From NCBI RefSeq assembly GCF_026686735.1, contig NZ_CP113432.1, forward strand, positions 2,046,001 through 2,110,000: a stretch of DNA of 64,000 nt, read 5' to 3'. Both the position numbers and the translations under genes were made by a program. Under the pieces are notes generated by a model. That model was given only the letters and a program-made list of their open reading frames with translations. It did not search any database and had not been told where the DNA came from. Source of the DNA: Pseudomonas triclosanedens. GTDB lineage: Bacteria > Pseudomonadota > Gammaproteobacteria > Pseudomonadales > Pseudomonadaceae. Positions 7,424-16,251 of this stretch are shown here, in pieces (the first letter of the stretch is position 1; every line of letters begins with the position of its first letter).

Positions 7424-8290
7424 TCAGGGCGTGGCTCGGGCTCGCTGATTGTCCAGCAGGATCTTGCCCCAGGGACGATAGCGCAAGGCGAATACCGCGC
7501 TGGCATGGCAGCCGGTCGACACGCTCGATGGCGTGGCCGGTTCGGCGCGGAATGGTTGGCCGGCTGTGCTGGTCTGGCGGAACGCCTCGCGCACGATGCC
7601 CACAGAGCAGGGCAGGGCGTTGGCATAGGCCTGGCGCACCAGCGGCGGCAGCGTGCCGGTGCCGGAGCCATCCTGCCACCAGACCTGAATGCCCTGTGCG
7701 GCGATTCCGCCGAGCCAGTCGGCATAGATCTGCGGCGCCAGCTTGCCGCCGCTGAAGGCGCTCAGTTGCAGCGGCGCGTCCAGTTGGCGGGCGAAGTCCC
7801 TGAGTTGGCGCTGCAGCGCCCGGCGGCGTTCGCTGTCCTGGAAGTGCCAGTCGTCCAGCTCCATTGGCAGGTACCAGGCGCTTACCGGCAGTTTCCAGTG
7901 TTCGCGCAGCCGCCGCTGCTGGCTGAGCGAACGGCTCAACTGATGCTGCCAATAGCTTTCCAGGCCGGGGGTGTCCAGCTCGCCCTGGCGCTGGTAATAG
8001 GCCGGGTCCATGTACAGGCCGAGCACCAGTTGCAAGCCCTGGGCCTGGGCACTTTTCAACGACTGCGCGAGCCAGCCGTCCGGGCCGCCGAAGTCGGAGT
8101 CGCCATAGGCGGTCCATTGCACGATGACTGTCTTCGCGCCCTGCGCCGCGCTGGCTTTCCACAGCGCCTGCCATTGTGCGGGAGTGAGTGCGGCGTCCAC
8201 GTTCAGCGGTTGGTAGAACAGGCGCTCGTCGGCCTGGGCCGGGAGCGCGATGACGAACAACAGGGCGAGGGCGACCAGCAGGCGGCGCAT
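7424..8290 (-). CDS. Periplasmic DUF4434 protein (YbcH-like, putative glycoside hydrolase fold)
   Basis: 288 residues with a clear signal peptide (MRRLLVALALLFVIALPAQA, cut near 20) and a DUF4434 domain: FYQPLNVDAALTPAQW at the start, then VIVQWTAYGDSDFGG, LVLGLYMDP, and an acidic MELDDWHF stretch that could be catalytic. DUF4434 proteins are predicted TIM-barrel hydrolases. The start overlaps the nfrA stop by one base (TGATG). E. coli has the DUF4434 gene ybcH next to nfrA. By analogy it would trim or release the Nfr glycan in the periplasm; this is inference. Confidence 0.85.
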   Translation of the reverse strand: MRRLLVALALLFVIALPAQADERLFYQPLNVDAALTPAQWQALWKASAAQGAKTVIVQWTAYGDSDFGGPDGWLAQSLKSAQAQGLQLVLGLYMDPAYYQRQGELDTPGLESYWQHQLSRSLSQQRRLREHWKLPVSAWYLPMELDDWHFQDSERRRALQRQLRDFARQLDAPLQLSAFSGGKLAPQIYADWLGGIAAQGIQVWWQDGSGTGTLPPLVRQAYANALPCSVGIVREAFRQTSTAGQPFRAEPATPSSVSTGCHASAVFALRYRPWGKILLDNQRARATP

Positions 8291-11200
8291 CAGAAGTTCA
8301 CCTCCAGGCCGACCAGCCAGCCATTGGCCTTCTCGTAAAGGTTGCCGGCCAGGCCCACCTGATACTCGGTGCGCACGGTAACGTGGGCGCGATAGGCGTT
8401 GTAACGGTCGTCACCATACCAGTACTGCCAGCGCAGGCCGACACCGCTGCGCAGGTCCTGGCGCCAGTCGTTGCCCGGGTCCTGGGTGGAAAACTCGCCG
8501 AAGCCGTACGGCATGAACGTCTGAGGCGTCGATGTGGGCAGCTTCCAGGCGTGGCCCTGCTGATAGCGCGATACCCACTGGTGGTCGCCGGCATGGGTCC
8601 ACCAGGCGTAGTCGAGGTAGAGGAAGCGCTCGCCCCAGTGGCTTTCGTCCACGCGCCAGTCGTTGCGGTACTCGCCCTGGTCAAGAAAGGAGGCCGTAGC
8701 GCGCAGCAGGAAGTCGGTGGAGGTCCGTCCGTCGCGCTTGTGATCGCGGATGCCTTCGTTGACCTTGTCGGGGGACAGCAGGTCGTGGAGGTGCAGGCCG
8801 TCCCAGCCTTCGTCCAGGGAGTTCTGCTTGTACAGCTCGCTGTACAGGTTGAGGTTGTAGTCGCTCAGGGGCTTGTAGCGCAGGCCCAGGCCGGTGGCGA
8901 CGTAGCGCCCGTAGCGGTCGCGCTCGTCGCCGCCGACCAGCGCGCGGCCATAGACCGACAGGCTGGTGCCGTCGCGGGTTGGTTCATCGCCAAGGGCATG
9001 GTCCCAGATGGCCATCTGGACGTTCTGCGACTGTGCGCGGCGGCGGCTGCCGCTATGGAGAGTACCGTCGTCCTGCAGGCGGCTGAAGTCGTTGGTCGAG
9101 ACGCCAGCGGGCGACCAGGTACTGGCGATGGTCAGGTTGTCACGCTGGGAGAGGACCTGATGTGCCCGGCGCTGGCGAAAACGCCGGGCTTCAAGGCTGC
9201 CATAGTCATCGTCGCCGGCGACCGGGTTCTGCTCCAGGTCGATGACTCTGCGCAACTCGCGGCGCGCGGCAAAGCTGTCTTCGGCCTCGTCGTAGCGCCA
9301 GGCCAGGGTTTCGCCCAGGCGGTAGTCCTCGGGGTAGTCGCGGGTGGCTCGCTCCAGATAGGGGATCGACGTGCGGCGCTCCTCCGGGGTGTCGGTACCG
9401 GCCAGGCGCATGCCGTAGTCGGCACGGAAGCGCGGGTTGTTCGGTTCGAGGCGCACCGCCTCGGCCAGCCATGCCTTGTTCTGCTCGCGGTCGCCGGCTT
9501 TCTGCGCACTTGCCGCGGCATTGTAGAAGTGCTGGCCATTGGGCTCGTGCGCCAGCGCCTGGCGGTGCCGGGCCAGGGCCTCGGCATAGTCGCCACGGGC
9601 ATCGGCGATGGTGGCACCGAGCGCCCAGTCATCCGCGCTGTTCTTGCTTGCCTGTTGCCAGTAGCGCTCGGCTGCCGCGTTGTCGTCGGTGAGCAGCGCC
9701 GCGCGGCTGGCGGTCAGGCGGGCGTTGTCGTTGAGCTGGCTGGCGGGCAGCGTGTCGAAGATGCGCAGGGCGCCAGCCGGATCGCCCGCCGCTTCCAGCG
9801 CGTAGGCCAGCGGGAGCTGGCTGTCCCGGTCACCTTGGGCGACTGCCGCCTGGTAATACACCACCGCTTCACCGGGGCGCGCCGGCATGGCGCAGCGGCC
9901 AAGGGCGCGCAGCTCGCCGGGGCTGCTGGGGGCTGGGCTGAGATAGCGTTGCAGCGCGTCACACTGGCCGGCTTCGGCGAGACGGCCGAGCAACTGTCCG
10001 CGTGTACCCGGGCCGGCCCTGGCCAGCAGCGACTCGATACGCGTGACGTTGAGCGGCGTGTCGCTGCGGGCGTGGATGCCGGCCAGGCGCTCGATCAGCG
10101 CGGGCGGAAGGTTGCCGCCGCGCCGGTCGTAGGCGCCTTCCAGCAGTTGCCGGGCGTGCTCGTTGCGACCGGCGGAGAGGGCCAGGTAACTAGCCTGGTC
10201 CAATGCCTTGAGATCGCCGGTCTGCCGGTAGCGTTGTTCCCACAGCACCGCCGCCTCGCCGGTGCGGCCTCGGGATTGCAGCAGTTCGGCACGCTGGCGG
10301 ACAGTCTCCGGCGTCTGCGGCTGGCGTGCCAACCAGGCCAGCGCCAGGTCGCTGCGGCCCTGGGCGCGCCAGGTGTCGATCAGTTGTGCGCGGCGGCGGG
10401 CATCCCACGGCTCGGGTAGCCGGGTGTTCTCCAGCAGGTCTGTGGCGTTCAGGCGCTGGGCCAGTACCAGCCAGGTCTGCGGGTCATCCTGGGGCTTGCA
10501 CTGGCGGAGCCTGCGCAGTGCTTCGTCCTGGTCATGGCGCGAAAGCCATTCGGCGGTTTCCAGGCATGGGCGCTCCAACTCATCGCTGAGCTTGCCCACG
10601 AGCGGGACATCGTCGCTGTGCCGCGCCAGTTCCAGCAGTCGCGCCTGTTGTTTCGGATCGCGCTGATCCTGCTCCGGCAGCCCCTGCATCCAGCGCTTGG
10701 CAACCTCGGTATGGTCCACCGCGATGGCGCGGTCGATGAGCGCCAACCGCGCCTGACGTGCGGAGGCCGGGTCGGGAGCCTGCAGCAGCAGTTGCTCCAG
10801 TGGTTTCTCGTCCAGGCGCTGGGCATAGGCGTTGGCCAGCCGTCGCCAGTCGTCCTTGCTGAGTTGTCGGCTGGCTGCCAGCGGGGCGAGCTGGGCGATG
10901 GTGGTGTCCCAGTCGCGCAGTTGTTCGGCCCAGTTGGCGCGAGCTTCGCGCAGTACGCGTTCGTCGTTGCCGTGCGGCACCGTACCCAGCCACTCCAGGG
11001 CCTTGGCCGCACCCTGGGTCTGGCCCAGTTTGAGGCTGTAGGCTTGCCATAGCCGCACGCGCTGGTTGACGTCGCTGGTGTGCGCCAGCCACTGGTTGAC
11101 CTGGGCTTCGGGCGGTGGGCCGTTCTCGATCAGGTCCATGCGTAGCTCGGCCAACGCGTTAGCACCTTCCTCGGTGCCGGCCAGCGCCCGGGCTTCCTTC

Positions 11201-11466
11201 TCGGCGTCATCGTAGCGCTGCTGCCTGGCCAGCGCCTGCACCAGCAGGGCCCGGGCCTCGTTGTTGTTGGGCACGCGGCCGAGCAGGTGGCGCATCAGCC
11301 GTTCCACCTCCGCCCAGTTGTTCTTCCTGGCTTCCTTGTAGCCCTTGTCGAGGAAGGGATAGCTGCGGAAGCGCTGGAACTCGGTGAGTTGCTCGGTGGC
11401 ATACAGCGTGGGGCTTGCAAGGGTTGCCAGCACCAGGCTCAAGACGAGAGGTTGTTGCAGTTTCAC
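8290..11466 (-). CDS. nfrA: NfrA-type outer membrane protein, TPR plus beta-barrel (phage N4 receptor family)
   Basis: 1058 residues. A signal peptide (MKLQQPLVLSLVLATLASP..., cut near residue 23) precedes many TPR-like helical repeats through about residue 750. A C-terminal Tyr/Trp-rich region from about 790 alternates like a membrane barrel and ends in phenylalanine (GLEVNF), the usual outer-membrane barrel signal. The layout resembles PgaA/BcsC exopolysaccharide exporters and E. coli NfrA. The start is GTG at 11466 with GGGAGG upstream, and it overlaps the nfrB stop by four bases. Role: outer-membrane passage or display of the polymer made by NfrB. Confidence 0.88.
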   Translation of the reverse strand: MKLQQPLVLSLVLATLASPTLYATEQLTEFQRFRSYPFLDKGYKEARKNNWAEVERLMRHLLGRVPNNNEARALLVQALARQQRYDDAEKEARALAGTEEGANALAELRMDLIENGPPPEAQVNQWLAHTSDVNQRVRLWQAYSLKLGQTQGAAKALEWLGTVPHGNDERVLREARANWAEQLRDWDTTIAQLAPLAASRQLSKDDWRRLANAYAQRLDEKPLEQLLLQAPDPASARQARLALIDRAIAVDHTEVAKRWMQGLPEQDQRDPKQQARLLELARHSDDVPLVGKLSDELERPCLETAEWLSRHDQDEALRRLRQCKPQDDPQTWLVLAQRLNATDLLENTRLPEPWDARRRAQLIDTWRAQGRSDLALAWLARQPQTPETVRQRAELLQSRGRTGEAAVLWEQRYRQTGDLKALDQASYLALSAGRNEHARQLLEGAYDRRGGNLPPALIERLAGIHARSDTPLNVTRIESLLARAGPGTRGQLLGRLAEAGQCDALQRYLSPAPSSPGELRALGRCAMPARPGEAVVYYQAAVAQGDRDSQLPLAYALEAAGDPAGALRIFDTLPASQLNDNARLTASRAALLTDDNAAAERYWQQASKNSADDWALGATIADARGDYAEALARHRQALAHEPNGQHFYNAAASAQKAGDREQNKAWLAEAVRLEPNNPRFRADYGMRLAGTDTPEERRTSIPYLERATRDYPEDYRLGETLAWRYDEAEDSFAARRELRRVIDLEQNPVAGDDDYGSLEARRFRQRRAHQVLSQRDNLTIASTWSPAGVSTNDFSRLQDDGTLHSGSRRRAQSQNVQMAIWDHALGDEPTRDGTSLSVYGRALVGGDERDRYGRYVATGLGLRYKPLSDYNLNLYSELYKQNSLDEGWDGLHLHDLLSPDKVNEGIRDHKRDGRTSTDFLLRATASFLDQGEYRNDWRVDESHWGERFLYLDYAWWTHAGDHQWVSRYQQGHAWKLPTSTPQTFMPYGFGEFSTQDPGNDWRQDLRSGVGLRWQYWYGDDRYNAYRAHVTVRTEYQVGLAGNLYEKANGWLVGLEVNF

Positions 11467-13637
11467 GCGGCCTCCCGGGCGATGCGATAGGCCTCATGCT
11501 GTTCGCTGGCCTGTTCCTCCAGGGCGCCGTCGAGCACTTCCTGGGTAATCATGCCGCGCTTGACCAGATGCTCGCCCAGCGAGTCCTGTTCGGGGTCGAA
11601 GTCGATCAGGGCCTGGTTGAACAGGGTCGACGGCACCTTGCCGCGCACCTGCAGCAAGGTGCCGAACAGCACCAGGTGGCCGCAGATGCGCTCCATCAGT
11701 GCGTCATCGCCCTGATGCCGCTTGAGGATGTCGAGGATGGTGCGGGTTTCCTCACTGTGGTGGCGTCCGCCGTACCAGTAGCGCAAGCCCAGGGTCACGC
11801 GTCCCTGTGGCGCCAGGCGGCCGCGTACCGGGCGCTGGAGCTGGCGGCTGATGGCGCCGAGGGAGACCTGGCTGATCTGCTGCTCGCTGGCGAGGATCAG
11901 GACGTCGCCGTCGACCGCCACCGGCAGCACGGCATAGCGCAGCGCCAGTTTGCGCGGCAGGGCCTCGATCAGTTTCGGGTCGAGGGTGAAGGGGTTGAGC
12001 GGTGCCCATTCCTCGTCCAGCTCCTCGGCCAGGGCGGCGACCAGTTGGGTGCTGCTGATCAACCCGCGCAGCAGCAGTTCGCGGCCGAGGCGGCGGCGCA
12101 CCGGGTTGGTCAGCGCGGCTTGCAACTGCTCTTCGCTGATCAACCCCTGCTCCTTCAGGCGCTGGCCCAGCGGCGTGCGCTGCGGGCCGGCGAGGGCGGG
12201 GAACTCATGGGTGGTCTTGTCCCAGGCCACGCGCCGCGAATCGCCCATTTCCATTACCTGCCGCAACGCACGCAGATTGGCGAAGAAGTTGACGAAGTTG
12301 CTCCACATCATCCGCGGCGCCGACAGCAGCCCCTCGAAGATGCCGTAGAAGCGGGTGACGAACCAGAAGCGCTGGAACAGCCGGTTGAGCAGCATGAAAC
12401 CGTTGAGATACAGCAGCACCACCAGCAACTGGCTGCCTTCGAGGATCGAGGGAAAGTGCCAGGCATTGGGCGACAGCCTGGTGATCAGCCACATGGTGAT
12501 CAGCACCAGGAACAGCAGGTTGACCAGGAAGCTCAGCAGATAGGCGATCAGCCCCCGGCGGTCGCGCCAGAGGAAATAGTTGAGCATGGCCTTGCGGCTC
12601 CAGCCCAGGTTTCGCGTGCCCTGGAAGACGATGCCGGTGATCCATCGCGACTTCTGCCGGATCGCATGCTGCCAGGTTCGCGGGAAGTGTTCGCGCACGC
12701 AGATGACCTGGGAGAAGCGCCTGTCCATGCCTGGCACCCAGGTGGACTTCAGCGCCAGTTTCGGGTCGCTGACCGAGTAGCGGGCGAAGATGCACTTCAT
12801 GCCTTTCTGTTTCAGGCGGAAGCCGATGTCGTAGTCCTCGGTGAGGCTTTGCACGTCGAAGGCGATGCCGTCGCCGTCTTCCAGCAGCGCAGCGATGGCA
12901 CGGCGGCTGAAGCAGGTGCCGACCCCTGCGCTGGGTACCTGGCCGGTCAGCGCCTCGCGCACCGGAACGTCCTTGCCGTGGTTCTCGGCGAACTCGTCGA
13001 CATAATGGCCGGCGGTGAAACCGGTCCACTCCGGGGCGTAGGGGTACACCGGAATCTGGATCAGGTCCTTGGCCGGCAGCAGGTAGTTGAACAGCCGCAG
13101 TTCCAGGGGCGAGATCACGTCCTCGGCGTCGTGGAGGATGAAGCCGGCGAACTCCACTTTCGCATCGGCTTCGAAACGCAGAATGGCGTCGATGATGTTG
13201 TTCAGGCAGTCGGCCTTGCTGGTGGGGCCGGGGCGGGCGCAGACCACCTTGTGCACGTTGGGGTAATGCAGGCAGACGGCATCCACGTCCGCCTGGGTCT
13301 GCGGATCGTTGGGATAGGTGCCGACGAATATCTGGTAGTTCTCGTAATCCAGGGTGGAGGCGGCCAGGCGCGCCATCTCGCCCACCACGCCGACCTCGTT
13401 CCAGGCCGGCACCATGATCGCCAGCGGCTTCTCCGGCTCGGCGAACAGGCGTTCCTCGTCGGCGCGGTCGAACCTGCGGTAGATGCGGAAGACGCGGACC
13501 AGCCGGCGGCCCCAGTAGACGAGGTCGATGAACAGGTCGTCCAGGCCGAGCAGGAACATCAGCGCGGCCAGGGCGATTGCCAGGTACTTCAGCGCGAACA
13601 GGACATAGGCAAGGATGTCGACCAGTTCGAGACTCAT
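11463..13637 (-). CDS. nfrB: NfrB-type processive glycosyltransferase with MshEN-like c-di-GMP domains
   Basis: 724-residue inner-membrane GT2 synthase. One or two N-terminal helices are followed by a GT2 domain with the DAED metal-binding motif (about 169-172), TEDYD base region (about 266) and QKSRW product-binding motif (about 327). Further membrane helices span about 360-440. The C-terminal third has repeats of the MshEN type (RLGRELLLRGLISSTQLVAA near 511, a similar segment just before it, and SLGEHLVKRGMITQ near the end), a fold that binds c-di-GMP. In E. coli, NfrB is reported to be activated by c-di-GMP and to need WecB-made UDP-ManNAc. The ATG overlaps the wecB stop (ATGA). Confidence 0.9.
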   Translation of the reverse strand: MSLELVDILAYVLFALKYLAIALAALMFLLGLDDLFIDLVYWGRRLVRVFRIYRRFDRADEERLFAEPEKPLAIMVPAWNEVGVVGEMARLAASTLDYENYQIFVGTYPNDPQTQADVDAVCLHYPNVHKVVCARPGPTSKADCLNNIIDAILRFEADAKVEFAGFILHDAEDVISPLELRLFNYLLPAKDLIQIPVYPYAPEWTGFTAGHYVDEFAENHGKDVPVREALTGQVPSAGVGTCFSRRAIAALLEDGDGIAFDVQSLTEDYDIGFRLKQKGMKCIFARYSVSDPKLALKSTWVPGMDRRFSQVICVREHFPRTWQHAIRQKSRWITGIVFQGTRNLGWSRKAMLNYFLWRDRRGLIAYLLSFLVNLLFLVLITMWLITRLSPNAWHFPSILEGSQLLVVLLYLNGFMLLNRLFQRFWFVTRFYGIFEGLLSAPRMMWSNFVNFFANLRALRQVMEMGDSRRVAWDKTTHEFPALAGPQRTPLGQRLKEQGLISEEQLQAALTNPVRRRLGRELLLRGLISSTQLVAALAEELDEEWAPLNPFTLDPKLIEALPRKLALRYAVLPVAVDGDVLILASEQQISQVSLGAISRQLQRPVRGRLAPQGRVTLGLRYWYGGRHHSEETRTILDILKRHQGDDALMERICGHLVLFGTLLQVRGKVPSTLFNQALIDFDPEQDSLGEHLVKRGMITQEVLDGALEEQASEQHEAYRIAREAA

Positions 13638-14788
13638 TCGACCTCGCTATCCGTGCGGTTTTCTCCGAACCAGGACAGCAGCCGGGCGACGATCTTCTCG
13701 CTGGCGTGGCCGTCGCCATAGGGGCTGAATACCCGGCTCATCTGCTCGTAGACCTCATCGTCGTTGAGCAGATGGCTGGCCTCGCTGACGATGCGGGCGG
13801 TGTTCGTGCCTACCAGCACCACGGTGCCGCCTTCCAGCACAGCCGGCCGCTCGGTGACACGGCGCAGCACCAGCAGCGGCTTGCCCAGCGCCGGCGCTTC
13901 TTCCTGGATGCCACCGGAGTCGGTGAGGATGAAGTAGGCGCGGTCCATCAGCCAGACGAAGTTCTGGTAGTCCTGCGGGGCGATCAGATGGATGTTGGGT
14001 TTGTCCGACAGCATGCCGTAGACCGCCTGCTGGACCTGCGGGTTGAGGTGCACCGGGTAGACGAAGTCCACATCGGGGAAGCGCTTCGCCAGTTCGGCGA
14101 GGGCCAGGCAGATGCGTTCGAACCCCTTGCCGAAGTTCTCCCGCCGGTGGCCGGTTATCAGCACCAGGCGGCGGTCGTTGGCGAACTGCGCCAGCGGAGA
14201 GTCGGCTGCGGGCGTCCAGCGCGTCTCGTGCAGGTGCTCGCGCATCCACAGCAGCGCGTCGATCACCGTGTTGCCGGTGACTTCGATGTGGTCGATGCTC
14301 ACGCCTTCGCGCAGCAGATTGTCGCGGGCTCTCCTGGTCGGCGGGAAGTGCAGGTCGGCGATCACTGCGGTGAGCCGGCGGTTGGCCTCTTCCGGCCAGG
14401 GTTGGCGGATGTTGCCGGTGCGCAGTCCGGCCTCGACGTGGGCCACCGGAATCTGTCGGTGGAAGGCGGTGAGGGCGGCGATGAAACTGGTCGTGGTATC
14501 GCCGTGGACCAGTACGATGTCCGGGCGATGCCGGTCGTAACTGTCATCCAGGCGCGACATCATCTGCAGCGCCAGGCCGTTGAGCGTCTGGCCCTGGGTC
14601 ATCACGTCGAGGTCCTCGTCCACCTCCAGTTCGAAGGAGTCCAGCACTTGCTGTAGCATCTCGCGATGCTGGCCGGTGGAGCAGATGCGCAGCTCGATTT
14701 CCGGGGTGCGGCGCAGTACTCGCGCAAGAGGGGCCATCTTGATCGCCTCGGGGCGTGTCCCGAAGACCATAGTGACTTTGTATCTCAT
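13634..14788 (-). CDS. wecB: UDP-N-acetylglucosamine 2-epimerase
   Basis: Interconverts UDP-GlcNAc and UDP-ManNAc in the cytoplasm. It has the family signature GTRPEAIKMAPLARVL near the start, then VHGDTTT, VEAGLRTG, ITGHRRENFG, YPVHLNP and LTDSGGIQEEAP, all at the expected order and spacing. About 384 residues, full length. The second of two adjacent ATGs (14788) is preferred because GGAG lies five bases upstream; the first would leave only two. First gene of the operon, directly upstream of the NfrB synthase, so it likely supplies UDP-ManNAc to it. Confidence 0.93.
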   Translation of the reverse strand: MRYKVTMVFGTRPEAIKMAPLARVLRRTPEIELRICSTGQHREMLQQVLDSFELEVDEDLDVMTQGQTLNGLALQMMSRLDDSYDRHRPDIVLVHGDTTTSFIAALTAFHRQIPVAHVEAGLRTGNIRQPWPEEANRRLTAVIADLHFPPTRRARDNLLREGVSIDHIEVTGNTVIDALLWMREHLHETRWTPAADSPLAQFANDRRLVLITGHRRENFGKGFERICLALAELAKRFPDVDFVYPVHLNPQVQQAVYGMLSDKPNIHLIAPQDYQNFVWLMDRAYFILTDSGGIQEEAPALGKPLLVLRRVTERPAVLEGGTVVLVGTNTARIVSEASHLLNDDEVYEQMSRVFSPYGDGHASEKIVARLLSWFGENRTDSEVE

Positions 14789-15039
14789 CATTGCTCCGTG
14801 GGCGTCCCTTGTGGGGGCGCGTCAGGTGTTCCGTGTGGGAATTCACCTTGGGCAATGAAAGTCGCTGATGCCCGGACTGTCCAGCACGATGCCCCGGTGC
14901 CAGTGATCCAGGTCAGGTTGGTTGACCTTTATGGAATTTGCCGCGACGCAGCCATGCCTTCCGCGGCCAAAGGGCTGGCGCCGGTTTGCCGGCATCGCCC
15001 GAAAATGTTGATGATTATTTCTGATGGGTGGTCCAGCGG

Positions 15040-15891
15040 ATGCTGAGTGCGGAACTGAAAGCCTTCTACCGGGTGGCGAAGCTGGGCAGCATCACGGCGG
15101 CGGCGAAGAAGCTCGGCTTGAGCCAGCCCACCGTGACGACCCAGGTACGCAATCTCGAAAGCCAGTACGCGGTAGAATTGTTCTACCGTGGCGGTCGCCG
15201 CCTGACCCTGAGCGACGAGGGTGCGCGCCTGCTGCCGATGGTCGAGGCGCTGCTCCAGCAGGAGGCGGACATCGAGTTCTACCTGCGCAACTGTGGGCAG
15301 ATGCAGGGCGCCCTGCGGATCGGCGCAACCTCTCCTTACTATGTGCTCGGGCTGATCAAGACCTTCCGCGAGCGCTATCCGCAGATCGAAGTGTCGGTGG
15401 AGATCGGTAATTCGCAGCAGGTGCTGGAGGCGCTCTGCGAGTGCCGGGTCGATCTCGCCGCCTCGTCGCAGCAGGTCGATGACGCCCGCCTGACCCGCGT
15501 GGTGCTGGGCAGCGATCCACTGGTGCTGGCGGTGCACCGCAGCCATCCGCTGGCGCTCCAGCAGTCCGTTGTCCTCGGCGACCTGCGCAGCCACTGCCTG
15601 CTGATGCGCGAAGCCGGCTCCACCACCCGCCAGCTCACCGAAGCAATGCTGCGCAAAGCGGGAGTGGTGCCGGCCTCGATGCTGGAGATCGGCAGCCGTG
15701 AGTCGATCCGCGAAGCGGTGATCCGCAACCTGGGCGTCAGCATCATCGCCCGCCAGGAAGTGCCGGATAACCCGCAACTGTGCGTGCTGGAGATCAACGG
15801 CGCGAGCCTGATCGACGAGTACCTCTACTGCCTGAAGGACCGCCGCCAGGCACGCCTGCCCAGTGCGTTCCTGGCACTGGCGCAGCCGTAG
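15040..15891 (+). CDS. LysR-type regulator, aminoethylphosphonate-associated
   Basis: A DNA-binding activator or repressor with an N-terminal winged helix-turn-helix (FYRVAKLGSITAAAKKLGLS, then QPTVTTQVRNLE) and a type 2 periplasmic-binding-like effector domain (from about residue 90). The sequence fits the LysR subgroup found with 2-aminoethylphosphonate genes (TIGR03339), and it precedes such a transporter. The ATG at 15040 is chosen with GGGTGG upstream; an in-frame GTG at 15028 is possible. It is divergent from wecB across 250 bases, so it might also affect the nfr operon, though the transporter is the likelier target. Confidence 0.88.
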   Translation: MLSAELKAFYRVAKLGSITAAAKKLGLSQPTVTTQVRNLESQYAVELFYRGGRRLTLSDEGARLLPMVEALLQQEADIEFYLRNCGQMQGALRIGATSPYYVLGLIKTFRERYPQIEVSVEIGNSQQVLEALCECRVDLAASSQQVDDARLTRVVLGSDPLVLAVHRSHPLALQQSVVLGDLRSHCLLMREAGSTTRQLTEAMLRKAGVVPASMLEIGSRESIREAVIRNLGVSIIARQEVPDNPQLCVLEINGASLIDEYLYCLKDRRQARLPSAFLALAQP

Positions 15892-16251
15892 AAGCAACCG
15901 CCCTGGCAGGTTCGTAGGATGGGTGGAGCGAAGCGATACCCATCGAGCCTGTAGCCGTCTGTCGCAGGCCCCATCCCACGGCCAGCTTCGTTTCCGGTAG
16001 GCATGGCTTTCGCTGGAGCGAACTTCGCCCGTGATCAGCCCCGCATCGAGGCCAGCCGCGCCAGCCGTCCGGCGCAGGGCAAACCGCTCGATCATTCGCA
16101 AAAAATTTCACCCCGATACCAAAATCTGCCTATGGATCTATCGGTGCAGTTTTCGTCATGGAAATAGTGTCGTCGTAATCGCTCCCTAGCATGGACCTCG
16201 TCAATTCACACCGGCCACTCCGGTGTGGACCACAGAACACGAGGTATCGCC
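15892..16251. other. Intergenic region LysR to phosphonate ABC transporter
   Basis: 360 bases. It holds a palindromic repeat at 15914-15944 (listed separately) and, nearer the transporter, AT-rich DNA around 16095-16190 with T-N11-A style partial symmetry where a LysR-type operator would be expected. No gene and no firm promoter were seen. Confidence 0.4.
15914..15944. repeat. Short palindromic extragenic repeat, copy 1
   Basis: An imperfect palindrome whose arms are GATGGGT and ACCCATC around GGAGCGAAGCGAT, preceded by GTAG. A decayed copy in the opposite orientation lies at 30739-30768, and a related GTAGGA-headed element at 21494-21553. This resembles the REP-type elements dispersed between pseudomonad genes. 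Confidence 0.65.

Noticed and set aside
8383..10419. 678-codon plus-strand frame inside nfrA
   Set aside because: Antisense to a clearly coding TPR/barrel gene; no recognisable domain or ribosome site.
11415..13721. 768-codon plus-strand frame inside nfrB
   Set aside because: Antisense shadow of a gene with intact GT2 motifs; sequence is His/Gln/Ala-rich without domains.
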